A stretch of DNA of 64,000 bases from Saprospiraceae bacterium (GTDB lineage Bacteria; Bacteroidota; Bacteroidia; Chitinophagales; Saprospiraceae), in NCBI GenBank assembly GCA_028280415.1, contig JANQLV010000029.1:161680-225679 (forward strand), read 5' to 3'. The first letter of the stretch is position 1. Each line of letters opens with the position of its first letter. Below are positions 1 through 9,345 of this stretch, piece after piece. The position numbers and the translations under genes were made by a program. The notes under the pieces are model-generated. The model was given only the letters and a program-made list of their open reading frames with translations. It was not told the DNA's origin and searched no databases.

Positions 1-1
1 A

Positions 2-2461
2 AGTCTATTTCTCCGAACGTTTACGAAATCGGCAGATTTGAATAGTGGTTTCGAGATTGCAGAAGCTTTTGAAGAGGAACAATCTAAAGGTCCTGCAGCT
101 GTTCAGGTGACAAATAATGAGGTGATCATATTTGCGAATCAGCATTTCTATAAAATAGGAATTGATACAGATGGCGGTATTAGCATAGTCTGGTCAAAAC
201 CCGTTGATTATGGTCTGATTGCGGATGCCAAACCATATAATGATGGTTATATTCTTTGCAATACCAATGGGAAATTAGTTCATGTAGATGTAGACGGAGA
301 AGAGATTTGGGAAGAAGATTTAGGATTTCCCTTGCGTGGCGTTTTGGTTTTAAATGATGGATTCCTTTTAGCTGCTGAAATTGATGAAGAAAAAGGGCTG
401 GTTAAAACAGACGCTAATGGAAATCTGCTCTGGCAGAAAAAATATGGAGGTGGTTTCTCTACGAATCTGGACTTTTCAAATGAAGATGGCTTTGTATTTA
501 CCGGATTTGATAGTTCTCAAGGGACCTTTGTCATAAAAACAGATACTGAAGGTGAAGAGATTTGGGAAAATTTTTATGATGCAATAGGAAGAGGAATAAA
601 TATTATTAGAAGCCAATTTGGAGGTTACTTACTTCAATCCCGCTCAAATCCATCGACAACCATAAGCAGAATTGCAGAGGATGGTTCTACAGGTCCTGTA
701 GTAAGTGGAATGCTTCCAAAAAGAATCGAAGCGAATAATATTGCCACTACAGCTAGCGCAGGAGGACAAATATTTTGGGATGGAGAGGATACCAATACAA
801 CTTACCCCAAAGACTCTTCTACCACTACGATTTTTGCCGGAGGCTTATTGATCTCTGGTGTTGATCAAAACGAAGAATTACACACTGCTTTTAGCCAATA
901 TATCCAGACCGATTTTTCTCCTGGTCCTTTTAGTGCTGATACGGAGGAGTTGCAAGGCTGGGATCGGGTCTGGCGAGTGACTAAAGAGCAAATTAATAAT
1001 TTCCGGGCGGATATTGAAGATGGTGCGCTCGACCGGGCAACTCCACTTGATTTATGGACTTATCCAGGTACAGGAAATCCTAACTTTAATATGTATACGG
1101 ATCAAACCATTGATGTACCGGAAGGTCTGGCACCCTTTGTAGATGTTAATAATGACGGGATTTATAATATTCTGGATGGAGACTATCCAGATATCAAGGG
1201 GGATGATCAAATATGGTGGGTAATGAGTAATAAAAGCAGTGGGACGAACCTGGGAGGAACACCACTTGAAGTACAGGTGAAAGGAACACTATATGCTTAC
1301 GAATGCGGGGCTTCTCCTATACTTTACAATTCTGCTTTTCTGGATTTGGAAATTACAAATTTCTCAACTAATGATTACTCGGATATGTACCTCGGGATGT
1401 TTATTGACTATGATATTGGCTGTTTTTTAGACGATTATATTGGGACTATACCCCAGGCTTCAGCGCTTGTCGGATATAATGACAATTTCCTCGATGGGGA
1501 AGGTGGATGCCAGGGTGTCGAAAGTTTTGCACAAGGTGAAATCCCTTTGCAAAGTGTTTCTTTTCTAAATACCACTATGGATTATAGCATGTATAGCACG
1601 AACCAGGGCATATCCAATCCGGAGATGGAGACCAGACCTCCGGGCACCCCTGAAGAACTACACAATTTCCTACAGGCTAACTGGGCAGATGGCAGCCCCC
1701 TGACAAGGGGAGGAAACGGTTATGGCGGTACAGATCCAGTTCCCAGCGTATTTCCCGGAAACCCGGCGAATAATAGTGAATGGAGTATGTGCACAGAAAA
1801 CCTTGCTCCAATTGATCGAATTATGTATATCATTACCGGGCCGGAAACACTGGCTTCTAATGAAGAAGAATTAATTACAATCGGTATTATGGCGCATGAA
1901 GTGGACTATAATTGCCCCAATACAAATTTAGTAAGAAGTGAAATTAGTGATTTGCGTCTTAATTATATGGAAGGGGGGCTGGATTTTAATCTTTTTCTTG
2001 GGCCGGATCGGGATATAGAAGAAGGAGAGACCATCATTTTGGATGCCGGAGAAGGAGCAGCTTCTTATTCCTGGTCCACAGAAGAAACAACAGCATCCAT
2101 CAATGTTACATCTCCGGGCATTTACTCCGTAACCATTACTACTGAAGGAGGATGTGAATATGTAGATGAAGTTAATATTGGCGGAGTGACGAGTTTAAAC
2201 GAAGTAGAAAGAAATGCGCCTAAAGTTTATCCCAATCCGGCTGGAGATAAAATCTATGTGGAGTTAAATGATAATGTTCCAACGATGATTACTTTGGAAA
2301 ACATATTGGGACAAGTGATAAAAACTTACTCTCTGGAAGCGGGTTTGGGGCATACGGATTTGGAACTGGATATAAGTGCCGCATCCCGAGGAATTCATTT
2401 GTTGCGATTTCATTTTAATGATGATAAAAACTTAGTCCGGAAGATAATCATTGCGAACTAA
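2..2461 (+). CDS. T9SS-sorted secreted protein, 5' end outside the window
   Basis: The reading frame is open to the left edge without a stop, so the gene starts upstream; the TTG at 38 is only the first start-like codon inside the window. The visible part (about 820 residues) begins with repeated Gly/Trp-rich segments of beta-propeller type (recurring 'G-E-E-I-W' and 'N-G-N-L-L-W' strands), followed by a long unassigned region and an Ig-like stretch. The last 80 residues are a T9SS type-A sorting domain, with VYPNPAGDK, then a G-I-H-L-L strand and a basic end (KIIIAN). It is therefore probably exported through the Sec and T9SS machinery to the cell surface or medium. The function of the propeller part is unknown. 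It converges on ileS with a 252-bp gap. Confidence 0.85.
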   Translation, partial: SLFLRTFTKSADLNSGFEIAEAFEEEQSKGPAAVQVTNNEVIIFANQHFYKIGIDTDGGISIVWSKPVDYGLIADAKPYNDGYILCNTNGKLVHVDVDGEEIWEEDLGFPLRGVLVLNDGFLLAAEIDEEKGLVKTDANGNLLWQKKYGGGFSTNLDFSNEDGFVFTGFDSSQGTFVIKTDTEGEEIWENFYDAIGRGINIIRSQFGGYLLQSRSNPSTTISRIAEDGSTGPVVSGMLPKRIEANNIATTASAGGQIFWDGEDTNTTYPKDSSTTTIFAGGLLISGVDQNEELHTAFSQYIQTDFSPGPFSADTEELQGWDRVWRVTKEQINNFRADIEDGALDRATPLDLWTYPGTGNPNFNMYTDQTIDVPEGLAPFVDVNNDGIYNILDGDYPDIKGDDQIWWVMSNKSSGTNLGGTPLEVQVKGTLYAYECGASPILYNSAFLDLEITNFSTNDYSDMYLGMFIDYDIGCFLDDYIGTIPQASALVGYNDNFLDGEGGCQGVESFAQGEIPLQSVSFLNTTMDYSMYSTNQGISNPEMETRPPGTPEELHNFLQANWADGSPLTRGGNGYGGTDPVPSVFPGNPANNSEWSMCTENLAPIDRIMYIITGPETLASNEEELITIGIMAHEVDYNCPNTNLVRSEISDLRLNYMEGGLDFNLFLGPDRDIEEGETIILDAGEGAASYSWSTEETTASINVTSPGIYSVTITTEGGCEYVDEVNIGGVTSLNEVERNAPKVYPNPAGDKIYVELNDNVPTMITLENILGQVIKTYSLEAGLGHTDLELDISAASRGIHLLRFHFNDDKNLVRKIIIAN

Positions 2462-2557
2462 GCTTGCTTGCTTGCATTTTTAAACAGGCCTTATCCCACA
2501 TTATAACATCGCTAAAGGGATTTATAGAATATTAATAGCTTTTATTTCCATGAAATG

Positions 2558-2630
2558 GGTATTAGGCAGTAGGTATTGGGTTTTAGATTTTCCTGGATCA
2601 TCCAATACCAAAGACCTGCTGCCTAATACC
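2558..2630. repeat. Long imperfect inverted repeat between convergent genes
   Basis: The left arm GGTATTAGGCAGTAGGT followed by ATTGG (2558-2579) matches the reverse complement of the right arm (2601-2630, CCAATACC...CTGCTGCCTAATACC), with a one-base substitution and a small insertion. The core GGTATT/AATACC occurs twice in each arm. It lies between the stops of the T9SS gene and ileS. It has no clear T-tract on either side, so it may be a weak bidirectional terminator or a dispersed palindromic repeat. Confidence 0.6.
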
Positions 2631-2713
2631 TGCTCTAAAAGGCAATAATTATCAATATAATATTCAATTTCGTGGTGTATTTTAACCAAAATCCGGAGTG
2701 CTCCTATTATTTT

Positions 2714-5700
2714 TTAGTTCAGCTCTACCTGTACTTTTAACTTGACTTCCTCGGTCAGATCAATTTCATCCCCTTCACTCAGCTCGGATAAATCAAGTTT
2801 CGTTGCCAGGACCTCATTGCAGATATAATCGCCAAATAAGTTTACGGCTTCATTAATCGCCTCGTGATTTTCTAGCCTAATGGCAATTTTATCGGTGACA
2901 TTAAAATCTTTACTCTTGCGGAGATTCTGGATGCGATTAACCAGTTCCCTGGCCATCCCTTCCGCCCGGAGCGAATCCGTCAGTGTTACATCCAGGGCAA
3001 CGGTCAAAGGTCCGTCACTGGCTACCAGCCAACCCGGGATATCTTCCGTCGTGATTTCAAAGTCTTCCAGCGTCAAATCAAAAGCAGTGTCTTCTATATT
3101 CAACTGATAGCTTCCCGATTTTTCAAGTTTAGCGATATCTTCCTGCCTAAAGGCATTGATAATTTGTGAGGCAGCTTTCATATTTTTCCCCAGCCGTTTA
3201 CCAAGTGTTTTGAAATTTGGTTTGATACGCTTTTTAATGACCCCTGAAGCATCAGTAATATATTCGATTTCTTTTATGTTAACTTCTGAAAGAATCAGAC
3301 TTTTTACACCTTCTACCTGTACCCGGAACTGGTCATCCAGTATGGGGAGTAAAATCTTTTGCAGAGGTTGTCTTACTCTTAGTTTTTCTCTGCGTCTTAA
3401 AGAAAGAACCAGAGAAGAGATGCGTTGAGCATAATCCATCCTTTGCTCTAAAGTTTTATCGATAAGGCGCTCGTCAGCCATTGGAAAATCTGCTAAATGC
3501 ACAGAAAGATGCTGCTCTTTTTGGGTAACTGCATTGAGGTTTTTATACATCCAGTCTGCAAAGAAAGGAGCAACAGGAGCCATTAACTTGGTAATGGTTG
3601 ACATACAGGTATACAATGTCTGATAAGCAGCTACTTTATCAGTGGTCATCTCACCTTTCCAGAACCGGCGGCGACAAAGTCGAACGTACCAGTTACTCAA
3701 TTCGTCATTTACAAAATTTTGAATGCGACGGGTAGCATTAGTCGCTTCGTAATCCGCATAGTCTTTTTCCACATCCTTCACTAAAGTATTGAGCAAGGAT
3801 ATGATCCAGCGATCTATCTCCGGCCGATCTTCCAGAGCAACATCAGCCTGGGTATAATCGAATTGGTCGATATTTGCATAAAGTGCAAAGAAGGCATAAG
3901 TATTATACAATGTTCCGAAAAACTTGCGCTGAACCTCGACGATGCCATCAGTGTCAAATTTGAGGTTATCCCAGGCCTGAGCATTAGAGATCATATACCA
4001 TCTGGTCGCATCTGCGCCGTATTGGGCCAAGGTCTCAAAGGGTTCAACGGCATTGCCCTTACTCTTGGACATTTTCTGTCCGTTTTTATCCTGAACCAGT
4101 CCGTTGGAGACGACATTTTTATAAGCCACACTATCAAAAGCCATTACAGCTATAGCATGCAGGGTATAGAACCAACCACGAGTCTGATCTACTCCTTCGG
4201 CAATAAAATCAGCAGGGAAGTTATTTTTAAACTTCTCTTCATTCTCGAAAGGATAATGCCATTGAGCATAAGGCATTGAACCGGAATCAAACCAGACATC
4301 TATCAAATCAAGCTCTCTTTTCATGGGCTCGCCATTCTCCGTTGCCAGTATGATCTCGTCTATATACGGTCGGTGTAAATCTGCAGGAACTTCCTGATTC
4401 AAACCAAGAGAGGTATTGGCTTTATCGATCTCTTTTTGCAATTCCTCTATGGAACCTATACATATTTCATGATCACCATCGGCTGTTCTCCAGATGGGTA
4501 AAGGTATACCCCAGTACCGGGAACGGGATAAATTCCAGTCCTGAAGGTTCTCCAGCCATTTTCCAAAACGCCCTTCTCCAGTAGAAGCCGGCTTCCAGTT
4601 AATGGTCTTATTCAATTCGAACATTCGCTCTTTCATTGAAGAAGCGCGTATAAACCAACTGTCCAGAGGATAATAAAGAACCGGCTTATCTGTCCGCCAA
4701 CAGTGTGGATAATTGTGCTTGTACTTCTCTACTTTAAAAGCTTTATTCTCTGTTTTCAGTTTTATAGAAAGTTGTATATCGACTGATTTTTCCGGGGCTT
4801 CTCCCGGATTATAATATTCGTTTTTGACATAAACACCACCTATTTCGGCCAGTTCTTCCCGAAATTTACCCTGTAAATCTACCAGTGGAACAAGGTTGTC
4901 TTTCTCGTCTTTTACCAAAAGAGGTGGCACGGGCGGCTTTGCCTGCTTTGCAACCAGGGCATCATCTGCACCGAAAGTCGGAGCCGTATGTACGATTCCC
5001 GTACCGTCTTCAGTGGTTACGAAACTTCCGGAGATAACTCGGAACGCATTTTCAGGATTTTCAGCAGGCAAGGCATAAGGCAATAACTGCTCATATCGTA
5101 TTCCGACTAATTCTTCTCCTTTAAATTCTTTGACGATCCAGAAAGGTATCTTCTTATCCCCTTCTGTATAATCTTGCAAAGCCTCTTCATTTTCAGCTGG
5201 CGTAAATTTTCCACTGAATTGCTTTGCAACCAAAGCTTTGGCCAGTATTACCAGAATTGGCTGAAAAGTGTACTGGTTAAATGATTTTACGAGGACATAA
5301 TCTATTTTGGGGCCTACCGTCAGCGCAGTATTAGAGGGTAAGGTCCAGGGGGTAGTCGTCCAGGCCAGGAAATAGACATCTCCCAGGCCACTTAAAAAGT
5401 CTGGCAGAGTGGATGGAATTGTTTTAAATTGAGCAACAACGCTAGTATCGGTTACATCTTTATATGCTCCGGGCATATTTAATTCATGGGAGCTAAGGCC
5501 CGTTCCTGCCGCCGGCGAATAAGGTTGTATGGTATAGCCCTTATACAGCAGATCCTTTTTGTAAAGCCTTTGCAAAAGATACCAAACGGACTCTATATAG
5601 TTATTTTCAAAGGTGATATATGGATTATCAAGGTCTACCCAATAACCCATTTTACGGGTGATATCATCCCATATATCCTTATAACGCATCACGGTTTCGC

Positions 5701-6058
5701 GACAGGCTTTATTATAATCATCAACAGATATCTTTTTCCCGATATCCTCTTTGGTGATGCCAAGCTCTTTTTCGACACTCAATTCTATCGGAAGCCCATG
5801 TGTATCCCATCCCCCTTTTCGCTCTACTCTTTGCCCTTTCATGGTATGGAATCGGCAAAATAAATCTTTTACCGTTCTGGCGATTACATGATGTATCCCC
5901 GGTTTACCATTAGCAGAAGGCGGCCCTTCATAAAAAACAAAGCTATTTTCCGGATCGCGCTGATCTACGCTTTTTTCAAAAATCTTATGCTCCTCCCAGA
6001 ATGCCAGTACTTCTTTATCTATCTCCGGTAAGTTCAGGTTTTTATATTCTTTATACAT
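2714..6058 (-). CDS. ileS: isoleucyl-tRNA synthetase, eukaryote-like type 2
   Basis: Charges tRNA-Ile with isoleucine in the cytoplasm and edits mischarged valine. Length (1114 residues) fits the long, type-2 class I enzyme. The ATP-binding HIGH motif appears in its type-2 form, GKPGIHH (about residues 51-57); the second signature GQKMSKSKGN lies near residue 660; the CP1 editing domain has the TTPWTLPSN threonine-rich motif, and the C-terminal anticodon-binding domain follows. The ATG at 6058 starts the conserved N-terminus. A -7-like element TATATTTG lies on the minus strand at 6221-6228, giving a leader of about 150 nt. Type-2 enzymes are known to be less sensitive to mupirocin; whether this one is cannot be seen from sequence alone. 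Confidence 0.97.
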   Translation of the reverse strand: MYKEYKNLNLPEIDKEVLAFWEEHKIFEKSVDQRDPENSFVFYEGPPSANGKPGIHHVIARTVKDLFCRFHTMKGQRVERKGGWDTHGLPIELSVEKELGITKEDIGKKISVDDYNKACRETVMRYKDIWDDITRKMGYWVDLDNPYITFENNYIESVWYLLQRLYKKDLLYKGYTIQPYSPAAGTGLSSHELNMPGAYKDVTDTSVVAQFKTIPSTLPDFLSGLGDVYFLAWTTTPWTLPSNTALTVGPKIDYVLVKSFNQYTFQPILVILAKALVAKQFSGKFTPAENEEALQDYTEGDKKIPFWIVKEFKGEELVGIRYEQLLPYALPAENPENAFRVISGSFVTTEDGTGIVHTAPTFGADDALVAKQAKPPVPPLLVKDEKDNLVPLVDLQGKFREELAEIGGVYVKNEYYNPGEAPEKSVDIQLSIKLKTENKAFKVEKYKHNYPHCWRTDKPVLYYPLDSWFIRASSMKERMFELNKTINWKPASTGEGRFGKWLENLQDWNLSRSRYWGIPLPIWRTADGDHEICIGSIEELQKEIDKANTSLGLNQEVPADLHRPYIDEIILATENGEPMKRELDLIDVWFDSGSMPYAQWHYPFENEEKFKNNFPADFIAEGVDQTRGWFYTLHAIAVMAFDSVAYKNVVSNGLVQDKNGQKMSKSKGNAVEPFETLAQYGADATRWYMISNAQAWDNLKFDTDGIVEVQRKFFGTLYNTYAFFALYANIDQFDYTQADVALEDRPEIDRWIISLLNTLVKDVEKDYADYEATNATRRIQNFVNDELSNWYVRLCRRRFWKGEMTTDKVAAYQTLYTCMSTITKLMAPVAPFFADWMYKNLNAVTQKEQHLSVHLADFPMADERLIDKTLEQRMDYAQRISSLVLSLRRREKLRVRQPLQKILLPILDDQFRVQVEGVKSLILSEVNIKEIEYITDASGVIKKRIKPNFKTLGKRLGKNMKAASQIINAFRQEDIAKLEKSGSYQLNIEDTAFDLTLEDFEITTEDIPGWLVASDGPLTVALDVTLTDSLRAEGMARELVNRIQNLRKSKDFNVTDKIAIRLENHEAINEAVNLFGDYICNEVLATKLDLSELSEGDEIDLTEEVKLKVQVELN

Positions 6059-6220
6059 TTCGTATTTATTTTCAAAAATGATGGATCAACTTAATTATTT
6101 CTATTTGCTGAAGTGGTTTAAACTTATTTAAGCTGCGTCAAAGCGAAAACATTGATTTCCAGATGCTTCAGTTATTTATTTCATTGGTAATTTTTCTGCT
6201 CCTAAAGTATTAAAACGCCG

Positions 6221-6228
6221 CAAATATA
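6221..6228 (-). promoter_or_regulatory. Putative ileS promoter -7 element
   Basis: On the minus strand the sequence reads TATATTTG, an exact match to the Bacteroidota -7 consensus TAnnTTTG. The -33 TTTG at the usual distance is not evident. Predicted transcription start is about 6213. Confidence 0.5.
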
Positions 6229-6239
6229 CGTAAGCTTAA

Positions 6240-6279
6240 CAAAAAAAGCTCTGACAAATCACGCAATCTGTCAGAGCTT
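6240..6279 (-). terminator. Intrinsic terminator-like hairpin upstream of ileS promoter
   Basis: A perfect 11-bp stem (AAGCTCTGACA / TGTCAGAGCTT) with a 12-nt loop; on the minus strand the stem is followed by seven Ts. It lies upstream of both divergent promoters, so it would end a minus-strand transcript that starts at 6280-6456 or inside the ROK gene. Confidence 0.65.
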
Positions 6280-6321
6280 CTTATTAAATAAAATTTAGCA
6301 TCACAGATTGTCACTACAACC

Positions 6322-6351
6322 TTTGAATGATAATGCTAATTATTATATTTG
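6322..6351 (+). promoter_or_regulatory. Bacteroidota-type promoter of the ROK kinase gene
   Basis: TTTG (6322-6325), 18 bases, then TATATTTG (6344-6351): both halves of the Bacteroidota housekeeping promoter at about the expected spacing. Predicted start is about 6358, giving a leader near 100 nt. Confidence 0.7.
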
Positions 6352-6456
6352 GACTGTAATTCATTACAAGTTCTATTTGTTTTCAAAACGATAACCTATT
6401 TATTAGCAAAATCGTTCAATTGCTATTGAAGGTATTCATTAAAAAAGAATAAAATT

Positions 6457-7359
6457 ATGGGGCCTATTTGGGGAATTGACCTTGGCGGTACGAAAATAGA
6501 AGGGGTGATACTAGAGGATAGAGAAAGTGCAAATGTGTTAAAAAGATTGCGAATACCCACTGAAGCACAACAGGGATACGAACACATTATTAATCAGATT
6601 GTTCGATTAGTGGAAGTGATGACCAGTGAAACAGGAATCAAACCTTCCCGGGTTGGTATTGGAACTCCCGGAACAATAGAGCCTTTCAGTGGAGTGATGA
6701 AAAACAGTAATACCACTTGCCTCAACGGGATGCCTTTCAAAAGAGATATTGAACGAGCTTTGGGAATTACCGTGAATATGGCCAATGATGCTAATTGTTT
6801 CACCATTGCTGAGGCTACTTTGGGCGCGGTAAAAGATAATGTGCCCGATGCAAAAGTTGTTTTTGGGATTATTATGGGAACCGGCGTTGGTGGAGGCCTG
6901 GTGGTTGACGGGAAGATCATTAGTGGCCGACATGGGATTGGTGGTGAATGGGGGCATAATTTCCTTGATGAATCAGGAGGGGATTGTTACTGTGGAAAAA
7001 CGGGATGTGTTGAAAAAATTCTTTCGGGGCCAAACCTTGAGAAATACTATGAAAATATTATGGGCATTCCGCGTAAGCTAAAAGAAATTATAAAACGGCA
7101 TCACGAAGGGGAGGATGAGGTAGCAACAAAAACAGTACACCGCCTGTTGCATTTTTTTGGAAAAAGCTTTGCCAACATTATCAATGTAGTTGATCCCGAT
7201 GCAGTTGTTATTGGCGGAGGAGTGGGGAATATCGATTTGCTCTATACAGAAGGCGCTTGGGAAGTGGAAAAAAATATTTTTAATCATACGTTGGAAACCC
7301 CTTTTTTAAAACCTAAACTGGGAGATAGTGCCGGTGTATTTGGTGCTGCTCTATTATAA
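6457..7359 (+). CDS. ROK family sugar kinase
   Basis: A cytoplasmic sugar kinase of the ROK family (glucokinase, fructokinase or N-acetylhexosamine kinase); 300 residues is the usual length. The N-terminal phosphate loop reads GIDLGGTKIEG, the glycine-rich GTGVGGG segment is followed by GGEWGHN and by the zinc-binding CYCGKTGCVE motif around residues 177-186, and the C-terminal adenosine-binding segment reads VVIGGGVGN. The exact sugar cannot be told. It is followed after 14 bp by an ABC ATPase gene and may share its transcript. It is distinct from the PpgK-like ROK protein at 37.7 kb, which lacks the zinc motif. Confidence 0.9.
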   Translation: MGPIWGIDLGGTKIEGVILEDRESANVLKRLRIPTEAQQGYEHIINQIVRLVEVMTSETGIKPSRVGIGTPGTIEPFSGVMKNSNTTCLNGMPFKRDIERALGITVNMANDANCFTIAEATLGAVKDNVPDAKVVFGIIMGTGVGGGLVVDGKIISGRHGIGGEWGHNFLDESGGDCYCGKTGCVEKILSGPNLEKYYENIMGIPRKLKEIIKRHHEGEDEVATKTVHRLLHFFGKSFANIINVVDPDAVVIGGGVGNIDLLYTEGAWEVEKNIFNHTLETPFLKPKLGDSAGVFGAALL

Positions 7360-7373
7360 AATAAAATATCAGG

Positions 7374-8006
7374 ATGCTTCAGACTAAAGATTTGCAGTAC
7401 TCTTACGATGAAAAAACGGTTCTTAGTTTTCCGGATATCACTTGTCAAAAAGGAGAACGCTGGCTTCTACTTGGTCAATCCGGAAGTGGGAAGACCACTT
7501 TGCTGCATTTACTGGGCGGGCTGCGTACTGCTGAATACGGAGATGTGATCGTTGCAGGTAAATCTCTCAAAGCATTGAGTAAATCCGGGATGGATCGTTT
7601 CCGAGGGCAAAATATCGGCATCGTTTTTCAGCAAGCCCACTTTATAAAAGCACTCAGTGTAGAAGAAAATCTGATGTTAGCACAAAAACTTGCGGGGCAA
7701 GCTATTTCCCGGGAACGCATTAAAGATTTGTTGAGCAGATTAAATGTTGAGCATAAATTAAAGTCTAAACCCGATGCCTTGAGTATTGGCGAACAACAAA
7801 GGGTTGCTATTGCCCGAGCGCTGGTTAACAAGCCAGCTGTAATTTTAGCCGATGAACCCACTTCCGCACTGGATGACAAAAACTGCGATGAAGTGATTGC
7901 TCTGCTTGAACAACAAGCACAGCAGGAGGAAGCGACATTACTGATTGTTACCCACGATGGAAGACTTAAAGATAAGTTTAGCAATACGATTACCCTGAAT
8001 TCCTGA
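7374..8006 (+). CDS. ABC transporter ATP-binding protein (LolD/MacB-type)
   Basis: A 210-residue ATPase powering the FtsX-type permease encoded 2 bp downstream. Walker A is GQSGSGKTT (about residues 34-42), the signature is LSIGEQQRVAIARAL, Walker B is VILADEPTSALD and the switch His is in VTHDGR. The family (LolD, MacB, FtsE) drives periplasmic mechanotransmission or lipoprotein extraction rather than small-solute import. Gene order ATPase, permease, then two DUF3299-like secreted proteins suggests a four-gene unit. Substrate unknown. Confidence 0.92.
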   Translation: MLQTKDLQYSYDEKTVLSFPDITCQKGERWLLLGQSGSGKTTLLHLLGGLRTAEYGDVIVAGKSLKALSKSGMDRFRGQNIGIVFQQAHFIKALSVEENLMLAQKLAGQAISRERIKDLLSRLNVEHKLKSKPDALSIGEQQRVAIARALVNKPAVILADEPTSALDDKNCDEVIALLEQQAQQEEATLLIVTHDGRLKDKFSNTITLNS

Positions 8007-8008
8007 CC

Positions 8009-9259
8009 ATGAATATATTGAAACTTAGCTGGAGAAACCTTATAAGCAAACCATTGGCGATGTTGCTTAGTATTGTGCTTTTTGCACTTGGTGTCGGATT
8101 GATCTCTCTGCTATTTCTATTAAATCGTCAACTGGAAGAAAAATTTCAAAAAAATCTGGCTGGAATTGATTTGGTAATCGGAGCCAAAGGCAGTCCTTTG
8201 CAGCTGATTCTCAATAGCATGTACCATGTCGATGCACCCACGGGCAATATCACGATTGGAGAAGCCAGAGCTTTTCTGCGCGAAGGGCATCCCTTGATCA
8301 AAACAGCCGTTCCTCTATCCGTTGGAGATAGTTATAAGACTTACCGGATTATCGGGACTAATCACAAGATTTTAGCTTTATATGAAGCTGAAATTGGCAG
8401 TGGTAAGCTTTGGGAAGCTGATTTCGAGGTGACGATTGGAGCTACTTTAGCTGATGTCTTAGGTTTGAAAATTGGAGATGAATTTCATAGCTCTCACGGT
8501 TTTGTCTCCGATGGTATGAACGAACATTCGGACTCTGAACCTTTTAAAGTGGTTGGGATTTTACAAGCTACCGGGAGTGTAATTGATCAATTGATATTGA
8601 CGAATACAGCAAGTATCTGGAAAGTTCATTCCAGCCATGATATGGACAGGGCGGCCGAACAACAGGATACTGTACATACTCCCCAAACGGGAACGATTCT
8701 GGATCATCCCGAGGAGGAAATAACGAGCATCCTGATTCAGTTTAGCAAAAGGAATATGCAGACATTGAATATGGGGCGAAATATAAATGAGAATACGGAT
8801 ATGATGGCAGCTATGCCGGCTTATGAAATTAACCGGCTTTATAATATGATGGGAGCCGGGGAAAAGTTATTGCGCATGGTCGCGATTGTGATCGTTTTTG
8901 TTTCCGGCTTGAGCATTTTTATTGCCTTGTTTGATTCGCTAAGGGATCGCAAATACGAACTGGCGCTAATGCGTGTTATGGGGGCGTTCAAGTCTGAATT
9001 ATTTCTTTTGATTATTCTGGAAGGCTTGATTTTGGCAGTTATTGGATTTTTAATAGGGATATTTTTGAGCCATATTGGGATGTCCGTCTTGTCCAATTAT
9101 ATGGAAGCCAGCTATCGTTATAGCTTTTCGGGGACTACTTTTTTACTGGAAGAATTATATCTATTATTTGGGGCATTGGTAATCGGCCTGTTAGCGGCCC
9201 TGATTCCCGCTATACAAGCTTCCAATACCGACATTTCGGACACTTTAACAGACTCTTAA
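8009..9259 (+). CDS. FtsX-like ABC permease with His-rich periplasmic loops
   Basis: The membrane partner of the preceding ATPase. One N-terminal membrane segment (about residues 17-39) is followed by a large periplasmic MacB-like domain and three C-terminal segments of the FtsX fold, ending in the typical ALIPAIQASNTD. The periplasmic domain has two histidine clusters (HSSHGFVSDGMNEH and HSSHDMDR...DTVH), which occur in a permease subgroup often linked to metal handling; that link is inference. It is followed by two small secreted proteins. Only 2 bp separate it from the ATPase gene, so the pair is co-translated. Confidence 0.9.
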   Translation: MNILKLSWRNLISKPLAMLLSIVLFALGVGLISLLFLLNRQLEEKFQKNLAGIDLVIGAKGSPLQLILNSMYHVDAPTGNITIGEARAFLREGHPLIKTAVPLSVGDSYKTYRIIGTNHKILALYEAEIGSGKLWEADFEVTIGATLADVLGLKIGDEFHSSHGFVSDGMNEHSDSEPFKVVGILQATGSVIDQLILTNTASIWKVHSSHDMDRAAEQQDTVHTPQTGTILDHPEEEITSILIQFSKRNMQTLNMGRNINENTDMMAAMPAYEINRLYNMMGAGEKLLRMVAIVIVFVSGLSIFIALFDSLRDRKYELALMRVMGAFKSELFLLIILEGLILAVIGFLIGIFLSHIGMSVLSNYMEASYRYSFSGTTFLLEELYLLFGALVIGLLAALIPAIQASNTDISDTLTDS

Positions 9260-9282
9260 AAGCATAGGATAGTGATTCTTCT

Positions 9283-9290
9283 TAACTTTG
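9283..9290 (+). promoter_or_regulatory. Putative -7 element before the DUF3299-like pair
   Basis: TAACTTTG matches TAnnTTTG, 56 bp before the first small gene; a -33 element is not obvious. It could give the pair its own transcript besides read-through from the ABC genes. Confidence 0.4.
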
Positions 9291-9345
9291 AGATACGGAA
9301 GAAAGTACTGTATCCGAAAAATAGATAATACCTAGAATAGACTGG

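Larger units (their letters stand above)
6059..6456. other. Divergent intergenic region ileS / ROK kinase
   Basis: This 398-bp region holds the ileS promoter candidate (6221-6228, minus), a perfect 11-bp inverted repeat with a T7 tract on the minus strand (6240-6279) and the ROK promoter (6322-6351, plus). No open frame of convincing length and no tRNA were seen. Confidence 0.7.

Noticed and set aside
2714..6058. Acquired mupirocin-resistance ileS
   Set aside because: Type-2 IleRS is the normal chromosomal form in many Bacteroidota; nothing suggests recent transfer.
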